A DNA stretch of 37,233 bases from Comamonadaceae bacterium (GCA_947374485.1 CANCCF010000022.1:1-37233); one strand, 5' to 3'. Positions 1 to 8,485 are shown, numbered from the stretch's first letter. Translations and numbers: made by a program. The notes: generated by a model not told the origin, from the sequence alone.

Positions 1-51
1 CACTGCCCCCCAGAGGGGCCAACCCGCCTTGGGGCGGCCCGGCGGCGGGTT
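1..51. repeat. GC-rich hairpin repeat, copy 1
   Basis: A C-run/G-run box (4-18) is followed by a perfect 8-bp inverted repeat, AACCCGCC at 21-28 and GGCGGGTT at 44-51. The arms enclose the 15-base loop TTGGGGCGGCCCGGC. Copy 2 at 9911-9959 has the same loop and the same leading box but different, still complementary arms. This copy may be cut by the window start. Its 3' arm ends 4 bases before the cca start codon. I infer a dispersed structured intergenic element (REP or terminator type). Confidence 0.7.
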
Positions 52-55
52 GCCC

Positions 56-1309
56 ATGAAAACCTACCTGGTCGGCGGCGCCGTGCGCGATGCCCTGATG
101 GGCCTGCCCATGCGCGACCGCGACTGGGTCGTGGTGGGCGCCACGCCGCAGGGCCTGCTGGATCGGGGCTATACCCAGGTCGGGCGCGACTTCCCGGTGT
201 TTTTGCACCCCCAAAGCCACGAGGAATACGCGCTGGCCCGCACCGAGCGCAAGACCGCCCCCGGCTACACCGGCTTTGCCGTGCACGCCGAACCGGGCGT
301 GACGCTGGAAGAAGACCTGGCCCGGCGCGACCTGACGATCAATGCCATTGCGCTGCCTGCCGAATGCCTGCGCCCGCAAAACACCTTTGATGCGACGGAC
401 CTGGTAGACCCCTACCACGGTCAGGCCGATATAACGGCCAAGGTGCTGCGCCACGTCACCCCCGCTTTCCGTGAAGATCCGGTGCGCATCCTGCGTCTGG
501 CGCGCTTCGCCGCCCGCTTTGCGGGTTACCAAGTGGCGCCCGACACCCTGGCCCTGATGCAGCAGATGGTGCACGATGGCGAGGTGGACCACTTGGTGGC
601 CGAGCGGGTCTGGCAGGAACTGAGCCAAGGCCTGATGCAGGCGCAGCCCTCCCGCATGTTCGCCGTGCTGCGCGACTGCCACGCCCTGCGCCCCCTGCTG
701 CCCGAGCTGGACCGCCTGTGGGGCGTGCCGCAAAGCCCGCAGCACCACCCGGAGGTGGATACCGGCGTGCATGTGATGCTGGTGCTGGACATGGCAGCGC
801 ATTTGCAGGCCAGCCTGGCCGTGCGCTTTGCCTGCCTGGTGCACGACCTCGGCAAGGGCACCACGCCCCCTGACGTGTTGCCGCGCCATATCGGCCATGA
901 AGGACGCAGCGTGAAACTGTTGCAGGCCGTGTGCAAACGCCTGCGCGTGCCGCAGGACTGTGCCGAGCTGGCCGAAGTGGTGGCGCGCGAGCACGGCAAC
1001 ATCCACCGCTCGGCCGAACTCGGGCCCGATGCCTTGTTGCGCCTGCTGGAGCGCTGCGACGCCATCCGCAAGCCGCAACGCATGCTGGACGTGCTGCTGG
1101 CCTGCGAATGCGATGCGCGTGGGCGCACCGGCTTTCACGACAGCGCCTACCCGCAGCGCGCACGCATCAACCATGGCCTGCAGCAGGTGATGGCCGTGGC
1201 CACCGCGCCAATTGCCGCAGCGGCCGCACAGCAGGGCGCCAGCGGCTTGCAAATCGGTGCGGCCGTGCGCCGTGCACGGGTGGCGGCCCTGTCTTTACCC
1301 TTGACCTAG
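56..1309 (+). CDS. cca: CCA-adding enzyme (tRNA nucleotidyltransferase) with HD domain
   Basis: This enzyme adds or repairs the 3'-terminal CCA of tRNA in the cytoplasm, using CTP and ATP without a nucleic-acid template. The 417-residue protein has the class II nucleotidyltransferase start with Gly-Gly at residues 7-8, followed by VRD, and the metal-binding Asp pair in RDRDW at 20-24. The ARRDLTINAIA motif lies near residue 90. The C-terminal half carries an HD phosphohydrolase domain (HHPEVDTGVH, then LVHDLGKG). The length fits the proteobacterial multifunctional Cca (about 410). I chose ATG 56 because MKTYLVGGAVRD is the standard family N-terminus; TTG codons at 29 and 50 are in frame but lie inside the repeat. 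No strong Shine-Dalgarno is visible, and GGCGGG upstream lies within the hairpin arm. It appears unrelated to the sugar genes downstream. Confidence 0.96.
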   Translation: MKTYLVGGAVRDALMGLPMRDRDWVVVGATPQGLLDRGYTQVGRDFPVFLHPQSHEEYALARTERKTAPGYTGFAVHAEPGVTLEEDLARRDLTINAIALPAECLRPQNTFDATDLVDPYHGQADITAKVLRHVTPAFREDPVRILRLARFAARFAGYQVAPDTLALMQQMVHDGEVDHLVAERVWQELSQGLMQAQPSRMFAVLRDCHALRPLLPELDRLWGVPQSPQHHPEVDTGVHVMLVLDMAAHLQASLAVRFACLVHDLGKGTTPPDVLPRHIGHEGRSVKLLQAVCKRLRVPQDCAELAEVVAREHGNIHRSAELGPDALLRLLERCDAIRKPQRMLDVLLACECDARGRTGFHDSAYPQRARINHGLQQVMAVATAPIAAAAAQQGASGLQIGAAVRRARVAALSLPLT

Positions 1310-1313
1310 CGTT

Positions 1314-1330
1314 TCCCCTAATGCCGGGGA
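1314..1330 (+). terminator. Possible weak terminator hairpin after cca
   Basis: TCCCC (1314-1318) and GGGGA (1326-1330) form a 5-bp stem with a 7-base loop just after the cca stop. No T-run follows, so termination activity is doubtful. Confidence 0.25.
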
Positions 1331-1348
1331 TGGTGGAAAACGTGATAC

Positions 1349-1369
1349 TTGGTTTTCTGTCCGAACTAA
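1349..1369. promoter_or_regulatory. Candidate operator upstream of xylF
   Basis: An imperfect dyad, TTGGTT at 1349-1354 and AACTAA at 1364-1369 (5 of 6 pairs), lies in the A/T-richer stretch about 80 bases before xylF. Because a ROK repressor is encoded at the end of the transport operon, this could be its binding site. This is inference from symmetry and position only. Confidence 0.25.
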
Positions 1370-1449
1370 ATCGTGCGCCGCACGTTTGGCAGGTCAGGAA
1401 GTCCAATCAATACAGGTGCCCCAACCGGGCTCATTTTCTGGAGACACGC

Positions 1450-2469
1450 ATGAAATTCAAACGTCAACTTACCGCTCTGGCTTTCGCCATGGCCGCTGGT
1501 TCCTCTTTTGCCCAACTGGTGGTCGGCGTGAGCTACGACGCATTCCAGGAAGAACGCTGGAAGACCGACGAAGCCGCCATCAAGGCCGAGCTGGCCAAGT
1601 CCGGTGCCAAGTACATCATGTCTGACGCTGGTGCTTCCACCGAGAAGCAACTCACCGACATCGACGGTCTGATCGCCAAGGGCGCCAAGGTCCTGATCAT
1701 CCTGGGCCGCGACAAGGACGCCATCCTGCCCGCCGTCAACAAGGCCAACCAGCTGAAGATCCCCGTGATCGCCTATGACCGCCTGTTCGAAGCACCCGGT
1801 GTCACCTACATCACCTTTGACAACAAGGAAGTTGGCCGCATGACCGCACGCGCCATCCTGGCCGTCAAGCCCAAGGGCAACTTCGCCATCATCAAGGGCG
1901 ACCCGGGTGATGCCAACGCCAACTTCCTGCGCGAAGGCCAGGGCGAAGTGCTGGCTGCTTCTCTGAAGAGCGGCGACGTCAAGATCGTCGGTGAAGAGTA
2001 CACCGCAGGCTGGAACCCCCAGAATGCCCAGAAGAACATGGAACAGATCCTGACCAAGAACGGCAACAAGATTGACGCCGTGATTTGCCAGAACGACGGC
2101 ATGGCCGGTGGCGTTGTTGCCGCCCTGACCGCCAAGGGTCTGCAAGGTATTCCCGTGTCCGGCCAGGACGGTGACCACGCCGCGCTGAACCGCGTGGCCC
2201 TGGGTACCCAAACCGTGTCGGTCTGGAAGAACTCCGCTGACCTGGGCACCGCTGCAGCCAAGGCTGCTGTGGAACTCGGCGCTGGCAAGCCCGTCACCGG
2301 TGCAGCCGACTGGGCTGGCGGCGAGAAGAAGGTCACTCTGAAGTCCATCTTCCTCAAGCCCATCCCCGTGACCCAAGCCAACCTGGACGTGGTCCTGAAG
2401 GCCGGTTACATCAAGAAAGACGCGCTGTGCAAGGGCGTGGACGGCGCCAAGGTTGCTGCCTGCAAGTAA
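1450..2469 (+). CDS. xylF: Xylose-type sugar ABC transporter, periplasmic binding protein
   Basis: This is the solute-binding component of a CUT2 sugar ABC importer. The 339-residue precursor has a Sec signal peptide (KFKR, then a hydrophobic stretch, cleavage likely after SSFA near residue 20). The mature protein starts QLVVGVSYD. It is a type I periplasmic binding fold, and blocks such as EERWKTD, IPVIAYDRL, FDNKEVG and GWNPQNA line up with what I recall of E. coli XylF, so D-xylose is the most likely ligand. The start at 1450 has TGGAG 5-10 bases upstream and gives a complete signal peptide. A longer in-frame extension into cca is not credible. A stable hairpin follows the stop, before xylH, and would allow excess binding protein over membrane components. 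Confidence 0.93.
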   Translation: MKFKRQLTALAFAMAAGSSFAQLVVGVSYDAFQEERWKTDEAAIKAELAKSGAKYIMSDAGASTEKQLTDIDGLIAKGAKVLIILGRDKDAILPAVNKANQLKIPVIAYDRLFEAPGVTYITFDNKEVGRMTARAILAVKPKGNFAIIKGDPGDANANFLREGQGEVLAASLKSGDVKIVGEEYTAGWNPQNAQKNMEQILTKNGNKIDAVICQNDGMAGGVVAALTAKGLQGIPVSGQDGDHAALNRVALGTQTVSVWKNSADLGTAAAKAAVELGAGKPVTGAADWAGGEKKVTLKSIFLKPIPVTQANLDVVLKAGYIKKDALCKGVDGAKVAACK

Positions 2470-2496
2470 ACCGCTCTGACGAGCCGGTCTAGTCCA

Positions 2497-2535
2497 ACAC
2501 TGCGGGCCCGGGCGAACGCCTTGTGCCCGCAGTGT
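2497..2535 (+). terminator. Intercistronic hairpin between xylF and xylH
   Basis: A perfect 11-bp inverted repeat, ACACTGCGGGC (2497-2507) and GCCCGCAGTGT (2525-2535), encloses a 17-base loop and is followed by CATTTT. Its position after the binding-protein gene fits a partial terminator or a barrier that protects the xylF mRNA from 3' decay, as known for other binding-protein-dependent operons. That role is inferred. Confidence 0.7.
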
Positions 2536-2575
2536 CATTTTGGATTCCCGTTTTAGGTCCTGTTTGGAGTAGTCA

Positions 2576-3766
2576 ATGAATCAAGCATTACAGAACTTGA
2601 AGCATTCGGCGGTCGATTGGCGCATGGTGCTGATGGCCGGGGTGCTGGTGGTCATCACCGTGATATTCAACGTGTTGTCGGATGGCATCTTTTTCTCTGC
2701 CGAAAATCTCTACAACATTGCCCAGCAAACCGCGGTGGTCGGCATTCTGGCCACCATCATGGTGCTCATCATCGTGGCCCGCCACATCGACCTCTCGGTC
2801 GGCTCCGTCATGGGTTTTGTGGGCGTGCTCATCGCCTACCTGATGTACACCTCCAACTGGGGCTGGCCCGCCGCCTGCCTGGCCGGCCTGGCCGCCGCCA
2901 TTGCGGTGGCCATGTACCAGGGCGCACTCACCGCCTTTGTCGGCGTGCCCTCCTTTGTGGTCACCCTGGGCGGCCTGATGTCGTTCCGCGGCGCGGCCTA
3001 CCTGGTGGCCGATGGCAAGACGCAGCCCATCTCCGACCCCTTCTTTCTCAAGCTCGGTGGCGGCTTCAATGGCGGCATAGGCACCACGGCCAGCTGGGTT
3101 CTGGGTGGCGTGATCTGCCTGGGTGTTCTCAATGCCATGCTGGCCAAGCGCCGTGCCAAAAAGATGTACGACGTGCCCACCAATCCCCTGGTCATGGATG
3201 TGCTGCTGGCGCTGATTCCCATTGTCATCGTGATGGGCTTTGTGGCCGTCATGAACGCCTACCAGATTCCCGGCAAGGACGACGCCCAGGGCATTCCCAT
3301 CCCCGTGCTGATCTGGGGTGCCGTGGCCCTGTTCATGGCCTTCCTGGTCAAGCGCACCCGCTTTGGCCGCTATGTATTTGCCATGGGTGGCAACCCCGAC
3401 GCGGCGGCCCTGGTCGGTATCCCGGTCAAGCGCGTCACCATGCTGCTGTTCCTCTTGCTGGCCATCCTGACCACCATCGCGGCCATCGTCGCCATCTCGC
3501 GCTTGAACGCGGGCACCAACTCGCTGGGCAACAGTGCCGAGCTGCTGGTGATTGCGGCCACCGTGATCGGCGGCACGGCCCTGGCCGGCGGCAGCGGCAC
3601 CATCATGGGCTCGGTGCTGGGCGCCCTCATCATGCAATGCATTGACAGCGGCATGCTGCTGCTCGACGTGTCCATCGGTACCCGCTACGTGATCATCGGC
3701 CAGGTTCTGATCGCAGCGGTGGTGTTTGACGTGGCCTATCGCAAATGGACTGGAGACGTACTGTGA
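2576..3766 (+). CDS. xylH: Xylose-type sugar ABC transporter permease
   Basis: This is the inner-membrane permease of a CUT2 sugar importer (branched-chain/ribose-type permease family). The 396-residue protein is highly hydrophobic, with about ten membrane segments. It carries the family signature around ARHIDLSVGSVMG (near residues 67-80). Later blocks FAMGGNPDAAALVGI and GGTALAGGSGTIMGSVLGA are typical of the fold. A hydrophilic insert near residues 185-200 (AKRRAKKMYDVPTNP) and a second near 225-240 resemble the longer XylH subtype rather than the roughly 330-residue RbsC type. GGAG sits just before ATG 2576. The stop overlaps the likely GTG start of the ATPase gene by 4 bases (GTGA), so translation is probably coupled. 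Confidence 0.92.
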   Translation: MNQALQNLKHSAVDWRMVLMAGVLVVITVIFNVLSDGIFFSAENLYNIAQQTAVVGILATIMVLIIVARHIDLSVGSVMGFVGVLIAYLMYTSNWGWPAACLAGLAAAIAVAMYQGALTAFVGVPSFVVTLGGLMSFRGAAYLVADGKTQPISDPFFLKLGGGFNGGIGTTASWVLGGVICLGVLNAMLAKRRAKKMYDVPTNPLVMDVLLALIPIVIVMGFVAVMNAYQIPGKDDAQGIPIPVLIWGAVALFMAFLVKRTRFGRYVFAMGGNPDAAALVGIPVKRVTMLLFLLLAILTTIAAIVAISRLNAGTNSLGNSAELLVIAATVIGGTALAGGSGTIMGSVLGALIMQCIDSGMLLLDVSIGTRYVIIGQVLIAAVVFDVAYRKWTGDVL

Positions 3767-4587
3767 GCACCGAAACCCAAAACGCTGAAGCCGCAGCCAA
3801 ACGCGCCAAGGCCGATCCCAACAAGTGCCTGGTCGAACTGCGCAACATCAAGAAGGCCTTTGGTGGCGTGCACGCCGTGGACGATGTGTCCATCAACCTC
3901 TACCCCGGTGAAGTCGTGGCCCTGCTGGGCCACAACGGCGCGGGCAAGTCCACGCTCATGAAAATGCTGGCGGGCGCCTACCCGATCGACAGCGGCGACG
4001 TGATGATCAATGGCGAGAAGACCCACATCCGCACACCGGCCGACGCGCAGGCGGTGGGCATTGAGTCCATTTACCAGACGCTGGCCCTGGCCGACAACCT
4101 GGACTCGGTGGCCAATCTGTTCCTCGGGCGCGAGCTGCTGACCAAGTGGAACACGCTCGATGACCACCGCATGGACGCGGCCGGCCGCAAGGTGTTCCAG
4201 CGCCTGAACAAGAATTTCAAGAACTACCACACCCCGGTGCGGCGTCTGTCGGGCGGCCAGCGCCAGGTAGTGGCGATTTCGCGCGCCATTTATTTCAATG
4301 CGCAAATCCTGATCATGGACGAGCCCACGGCAGCGCTCGGCCCGGAAGAAACCGCCATGGTGGCGCGGCTGATCGAGCAGCTCAAGGCCGAAGGCGTGGG
4401 CATCTTCCTGATCAGCCACGACATGCACGACGTGTTTGCCCTGAGTGACCGCCTGTCGGTCATGAAGAACGGCAAGCTGGTGGGCACCTACAAGACCTCG
4501 GACGTGACCGAGGACGAGGTGCTGGGCATGATCATTCTGGGCAAGCAGCCCGAAGGCAAACCGCAAACCGAACGCCCTGCGCGTTGA
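3763..4587 (+). CDS. Sugar ABC transporter ATPase, single nucleotide-binding domain
   Basis: This is the energy-coupling ATPase for the XylFH permease. All ABC motifs are present once: Walker A GHNGAGKST, signature LSGGQRQ, Walker B ILIMDEPTAAL and the H-loop ISHDMHD. At about 274 residues it is half the size of E. coli XylG, which has two fused ATPase domains of which the second is degenerate. It therefore resembles FrcA-type half-size ATPases that act as homodimers. I prefer GTG 3763, which overlaps the xylH stop and has GGAG about 7 bases upstream. ATG 3745 in the same frame would add 6 residues from within xylH and would leave that GGAG inside the gene. The acidic and polar N-terminal extension (about 20 residues) before the domain is poorly conserved in appearance. 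I leave the symbol empty because both xylG and frcA names could be used. Confidence 0.9.
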   Translation: MSTETQNAEAAAKRAKADPNKCLVELRNIKKAFGGVHAVDDVSINLYPGEVVALLGHNGAGKSTLMKMLAGAYPIDSGDVMINGEKTHIRTPADAQAVGIESIYQTLALADNLDSVANLFLGRELLTKWNTLDDHRMDAAGRKVFQRLNKNFKNYHTPVRRLSGGQRQVVAISRAIYFNAQILIMDEPTAALGPEETAMVARLIEQLKAEGVGIFLISHDMHDVFALSDRLSVMKNGKLVGTYKTSDVTEDEVLGMIILGKQPEGKPQTERPAR

Positions 4588-4634
4588 GAGGGGCTTGGGT
4601 GCCGTCACTTCCAGAGGCCCCGAGGTAGGGCAGC

Positions 4635-5768
4635 ATGAAAGCCACCGGTGATTTGCAACTCCTCAAGCGTATCAACCGCAGCGTGCTGCTGCGCTTGATA
4701 CGCAGCCAGCCGGATCTCTCGCGCGCGCGCCTGGCCGCCTTGAGCGGACTGACCAAATCCACCGTCAGCGCGCTGGTGCGCGAGCTGCTGGACGAACACT
4801 GGCTCAGCGAAGCCGCCGCCCCGGTGGCCACGCAGGGCCTGGGGCGGCCTTCCACCCCCCTGAATATTGACGCCACCAAGCGCGTGCTGATCGGCATTGA
4901 AATTGCCGTGGACTGCATGCGCCTGGTCTGCGTGTCACTCAGCGGCACCATCCTCACGCAAACCGAAGTGGCGCTGCAGGGCCAGCAACCCGCAGAGGCC
5001 TGCCAGCAGCTCGGCCAGCTGGTGCAGGTGCTGTGCCGCCAGCTGGAAGACAAGCAGTTGCTGCTAACGGGCGTGGGCGTCTGCCTGCCCGGCGCGGTGG
5101 ACGAAACCCAGGGCCTGGTGCGCCTGGCGCCCAACCTGGGCTGGCGCGACGTGCCATTCCGCTCCATGGTGATGGCCGAGTTCGCCAGGCTGGGCATTGC
5201 CTCGTCCCAGGTGCATGTGCAAAACGACGCCGATGCCGCCGCCCTGGGTGAATACGAATTTGCCGGCGGCAGCAGCGACGACCCGCTGATCTTTGTGAAC
5301 TGCGATGTGGGTGTGGGCGCAGGCATCGTGCTCAATGACCGGCTCTTCACCGGCTTTCTGGGCGCGGCCGGTGAAATTGGCCACAGCATTTTGCAGGTCG
5401 ACGGGCCGGTGTGCTCGTGCGGGCGCCGCGGTTGCGCCGAGGCCTTTATTGGCGCCCGTGCCCTGGCCAAAAAGCAGGGCCTGCAACAGGCCGGAAAATA
5501 CCTGGGCGTGATGCTGCAAAACCTCGACGCCATGTTCAACCCGCATGTCATTGTGGTGGGTGGGCGCTCCTGCATTGAGCATCCCGCCCTGATCGACGGT
5601 GCCCGCCTGGCCCAGCGGGCCTATGCCAGTGCGGCGGGACTGCAGGCACCGCAGGTACGGCCCGCACGCTTTGGCGTGCAAGCCGCCGCCGTGGGGGCGG
5701 CCGCCCTGGTGCTGCACCAGTTTTTGCGCCCGCTCCTGAAAGAATCACCGCCCATGCCCAACCCTTGA
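4635..5768 (+). CDS. ROK-family transcriptional regulator (XylR/NagC type)
   Basis: This is a sugar-responsive repressor, probably of the preceding uptake operon. The 377-residue protein has an N-terminal winged helix-turn-helix (about residues 10-65, with DLSRARLAALSGLTKSTVS) and a C-terminal ROK sugar-binding domain. The zinc motif is intact: a conserved His in GEIGHS, then CSCGRRGCAE. The ATP-binding DxGGT motif of ROK kinases is replaced by GIEIAVDCMRLV, which fits a regulator without kinase activity. GAGGTAGGG lies 4 bases before the ATG. It begins 47 bases after the ATPase gene on the same strand, an arrangement also seen in other bacterial xylose operons with ROK regulators. Xylose as inducer is inferred from the neighbours, not from residues. 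Confidence 0.9.
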   Translation: MKATGDLQLLKRINRSVLLRLIRSQPDLSRARLAALSGLTKSTVSALVRELLDEHWLSEAAAPVATQGLGRPSTPLNIDATKRVLIGIEIAVDCMRLVCVSLSGTILTQTEVALQGQQPAEACQQLGQLVQVLCRQLEDKQLLLTGVGVCLPGAVDETQGLVRLAPNLGWRDVPFRSMVMAEFARLGIASSQVHVQNDADAAALGEYEFAGGSSDDPLIFVNCDVGVGAGIVLNDRLFTGFLGAAGEIGHSILQVDGPVCSCGRRGCAEAFIGARALAKKQGLQQAGKYLGVMLQNLDAMFNPHVIVVGGRSCIEHPALIDGARLAQRAYASAAGLQAPQVRPARFGVQAAAVGAAALVLHQFLRPLLKESPPMPNP

Positions 5769-5825
5769 GTGGGTGGATGCTGGGCCTGCTTGCATTGCGT
5801 TGGATCCAAATACAAAGGAATTGCC

Positions 5826-6824
5826 ATGAAGAAAGTCGTATGGGGCGTGCTCAGCACCGCCAAGATCGGTTGGGAAAAAGTCATCCCCGCCATGCTCAAG
5901 AGCGAGCACTGCGAGCTGCGTGCACTGGCTTCGCGCAACCATGCCAAGGGCCGGGCCCTGGCCGACAAGCTGGGCATTCCGGTGGCCTATGGCAGCTACG
6001 AAGAGCTGCTGGCCGACCCCGAAATCGAGGCCATCTACAACCCATTACCCAACCACGAGCACGTGCCCCTGACGCTGGCCGCGGCTCGCGCGGGCAAGCA
6101 CGTGCTGTGCGAGAAGCCGGTGGCACTCACGGCCACAGAGGCGGCCCAACTGCGCGAGGTGGCCGACAAGGTGCACATCATGGAAGCCTTCATGGTGCGC
6201 TTTCACCCGCAGTGGTTGTCTGTGCGCGAACGTGTGCAGTCGGGTGAGCTCGGTGATGTGCGCTCGATCCACACCTATTTTTCGTACTTCAATGACGATG
6301 CGGGCAACATCCGCAACCGGGCCGACATCGGCGGCGGCGCACTCTACGACATTGGCTGCTACCCCATCGTCACCGCGCGTTTCTTGTTCGGTGCCGAACC
6401 GCTGCGGGTGATCGCTCTGGTGGACCGCGACCCGGTGTTCCAGACCGACCGCATGGTCAGCGGCCTGCTCGATTTTGGTGGCGGACGCCGCCTGGACTTT
6501 ACCGTCTCCACCCAATCAGTGCCCTACCAGCGGGTGCAAATCTGCGGCACCCAAAAACGCATCGAAATCGAGATCCCCTTCAACGCGCCCCTGGGCGGCA
6601 GCACCAAGGTCTACACCGATGATGGCAAGCGCCTGGACGGCGGCTCCACCAGCGCTGAGGTGGTCGCGGCCTGCGACATGTACACGCTGGAGATTGACGC
6701 CTTCTCGCAAGCCGTGCGCGGCGCCATTGCGCTGCCCTATGGCGTGGAAGACGCCATATTGAACATGCGCGTGATCGACGCGCTGTTTGCCTCCGAGAAG
6801 AGCGGCGCCTGGGTTACCGTCTGA
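5826..6824 (+). CDS. Gfo/Idh/MocA-family dehydrogenase, possible D-xylose dehydrogenase
   Basis: This is an NAD(P)-dependent sugar or dihydrodiol oxidoreductase of 332 residues. The N-terminal Rossmann domain starts VVWGVLSTAKIG. The family motif CEKPVALT follows around residues 97-104 and contains the conserved active-site Lys. The C-terminal alpha/beta domain carries GGGALYDIGCYPI, typical of the dimeric dihydrodiol dehydrogenase/NADP-xylose dehydrogenase branch. Placement directly after the xylose-type transporter and regulator makes oxidation of xylose to xylonolactone the best guess. No xylonate dehydratase or other downstream oxidative pathway enzyme is in the window, so the pathway cannot be confirmed. 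AAAGGAA lies just upstream of ATG 5826; an open frame from 5769 lacks such a site. The next gene starts 14 bases after the stop. Confidence 0.88.
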   Translation: MKKVVWGVLSTAKIGWEKVIPAMLKSEHCELRALASRNHAKGRALADKLGIPVAYGSYEELLADPEIEAIYNPLPNHEHVPLTLAAARAGKHVLCEKPVALTATEAAQLREVADKVHIMEAFMVRFHPQWLSVRERVQSGELGDVRSIHTYFSYFNDDAGNIRNRADIGGGALYDIGCYPIVTARFLFGAEPLRVIALVDRDPVFQTDRMVSGLLDFGGGRRLDFTVSTQSVPYQRVQICGTQKRIEIEIPFNAPLGGSTKVYTDDGKRLDGGSTSAEVVAACDMYTLEIDAFSQAVRGAIALPYGVEDAILNMRVIDALFASEKSGAWVTV

Positions 6825-6838
6825 AGGCAGGGCACAGC

Positions 6839-8485
6839 ATGCGCAAACCGTTTTCCCTGGCGCTGACCAGCGTGTTGGTGCTGCACGGCGCTGGCATGGG
6901 CGCGGCCATCGCGGCCGACCTGCCCGCCGCCACCCTTGCCACCCCGGCCATCCCCCACTTCATCGAAGAGACCGACACCGCAGGCCTGCAAAGCCGCTTT
7001 GAAGGCCAGGACGAATTCATGGTGGGCGGCGGCGTCGCCACCTTTGATTGTGATGGCGACGGCCTGCCCGAGGTGTACGTCACCGGCGGCGTGAACAAGG
7101 CCAAGTTCTACCGCAACAAAAGCACGCGCGGTGGTGCCATCAAACTGCAGGAGGAGCGCAGCGGCCTGGAGCTCACCAACGCCACCGGCGCCTATCCCAT
7201 CGACATCGATGGTGATGGCAATGCCGACCTGGTGGTGCTGCGCGTGGGCGAGGTGGAAGTGTTCCGGGGCCTGGGCCAGTGCAAGTTCGAGCGCGCCAAT
7301 CAAAAATGGAACATCCCCGACAACAACGACTGGCACACCGCTTTTTCAGCCTCCTGGGAGAAAGGCAATGCCATGCCCACGCTGGCCATAGGCAGCTACT
7401 ACGACCGCAGCCGCCCTGACTTCCCCTGGGGCACTTGCACGCCCACCCTGTTGCTGCGACCGGACGCCAGTGGCAAGCAGTATGCGGCGCCCGAAGTGCT
7501 TACGCCGGGCTACTGTGCCCTGAGCATGCTGTTCTCTGACTGGAACCGCTCGGGTGAGGCATCCTTGCGCATTGCCAACGACCGCGAGTACTACAAGGGC
7601 GGCCAGGAGCAGCTCTGGAAGGTGTCACCTGGCCTGCCTGCGCGGCAGTACACCGAGGCCGATGGCTGGAAGCGCCTGCAGGTCTGGGGCATGGGCATTG
7701 CCAGCCATGACGTCGATGGCGACGGCTACCCCGAGGTTTTTATCACCAGCATGGCCGACAACAAGTTCCAGAAACTTGAAGCGCAGGGTGACAGCAAAAC
7801 CCCCGTCTACATCGACCAGGCCTACAAGCGCGGCATCACCGCGCACCGGCCCTATGTGGGCGGCGACTTCCACCCCAGCACGGCCTGGCATGCGCAGTTT
7901 GCCGATGTGAACAACGATGGCTTCTCGGACCTGTTCATCGTCAAGGGCAATGTGTCGAGCATGCCGGACTTTGCCATCCTGGACCCCAACGACCTGCTGC
8001 TGGGCGAGGCCGACGGCCACTTCACCGAGGTCGGCCAACAGGCCGGTGTGGCGAGCTTTCGGCGTGGGCGCGGCGGCATGCTGGCCGACCTGAATGGCGA
8101 CGGCCTCCTGGACATGGTCGTGGTGAACCGCATGGACAAAGCGCAGCTGTGGCGCAATGTCGGTGCGGGCAACGCCGACAAGCCGCAGCCCATGGGCCAC
8201 TGGCTGCAGCTGCGCCTGCACCAGACCGGCGGCAACCGCGATGCGGTGGGCGCCTGGGTCGAAGTGGAGCTGGGCGGGCGGACCATCCGTGAAGAGCTCA
8301 CCATTGGTGGGGGACATGCCAGCGGCCATCTGGGCTGGATGCACTTCGGTCTGGGTGAAGCCAAAGATGCCAAGCTGCGCGTGCTGTGGCCGCAGGGCCA
8401 GTGGAGCGCCTGGGCACCCGTTGTTGCAGACGCTTTTTATACCGTTGACAAAGAGGCCGGTGTGAGTACCTGGAAAGCACCATGA
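6839..8485 (+). CDS. Exported FG-GAP/ASPIC-UnbV (CRTAC1-like) protein
   Basis: This is a secreted or periplasmic beta-propeller protein of 548 residues; its substrate is unknown. A signal peptide covers residues 1-26 (cleavage likely near AAIAA/DLPA). At least five FG-GAP/VCBS calcium-loop repeats of the DxDxDG type are visible: DCDGDG (about 70), DIDGDG (122), DVDGDG (291), DVNNDG (356) and DLNGDG (417). The C-terminal region (about 455-525: HWLQLRL, NRDAVGAWVEVELGG, HFGLG, LWPQG) is the ASPIC/UnbV domain found with such repeats in CRTAC1-like proteins. Repeats 1-2 and 3-5 are separated by about 160 residues of less obvious repeat structure. It starts 14 bases after the dehydrogenase gene and overlaps the next gene by ATGA, so a joint function with the haloperoxidase-fold enzyme is likely. 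Confidence 0.85.
   Translation: MRKPFSLALTSVLVLHGAGMGAAIAADLPAATLATPAIPHFIEETDTAGLQSRFEGQDEFMVGGGVATFDCDGDGLPEVYVTGGVNKAKFYRNKSTRGGAIKLQEERSGLELTNATGAYPIDIDGDGNADLVVLRVGEVEVFRGLGQCKFERANQKWNIPDNNDWHTAFSASWEKGNAMPTLAIGSYYDRSRPDFPWGTCTPTLLLRPDASGKQYAAPEVLTPGYCALSMLFSDWNRSGEASLRIANDREYYKGGQEQLWKVSPGLPARQYTEADGWKRLQVWGMGIASHDVDGDGYPEVFITSMADNKFQKLEAQGDSKTPVYIDQAYKRGITAHRPYVGGDFHPSTAWHAQFADVNNDGFSDLFIVKGNVSSMPDFAILDPNDLLLGEADGHFTEVGQQAGVASFRRGRGGMLADLNGDGLLDMVVVNRMDKAQLWRNVGAGNADKPQPMGHWLQLRLHQTGGNRDAVGAWVEVELGGRTIREELTIGGGHASGHLGWMHFGLGEAKDAKLRVLWPQGQWSAWAPVVADAFYTVDKEAGVSTWKAP

Noticed and set aside
931..1449. In-frame extension of xylF upstream into cca
   Set aside because: The true start at 1450 has a good ribosome site and signal peptide; the extension is Arg/Ala-rich and overlaps the end of cca.
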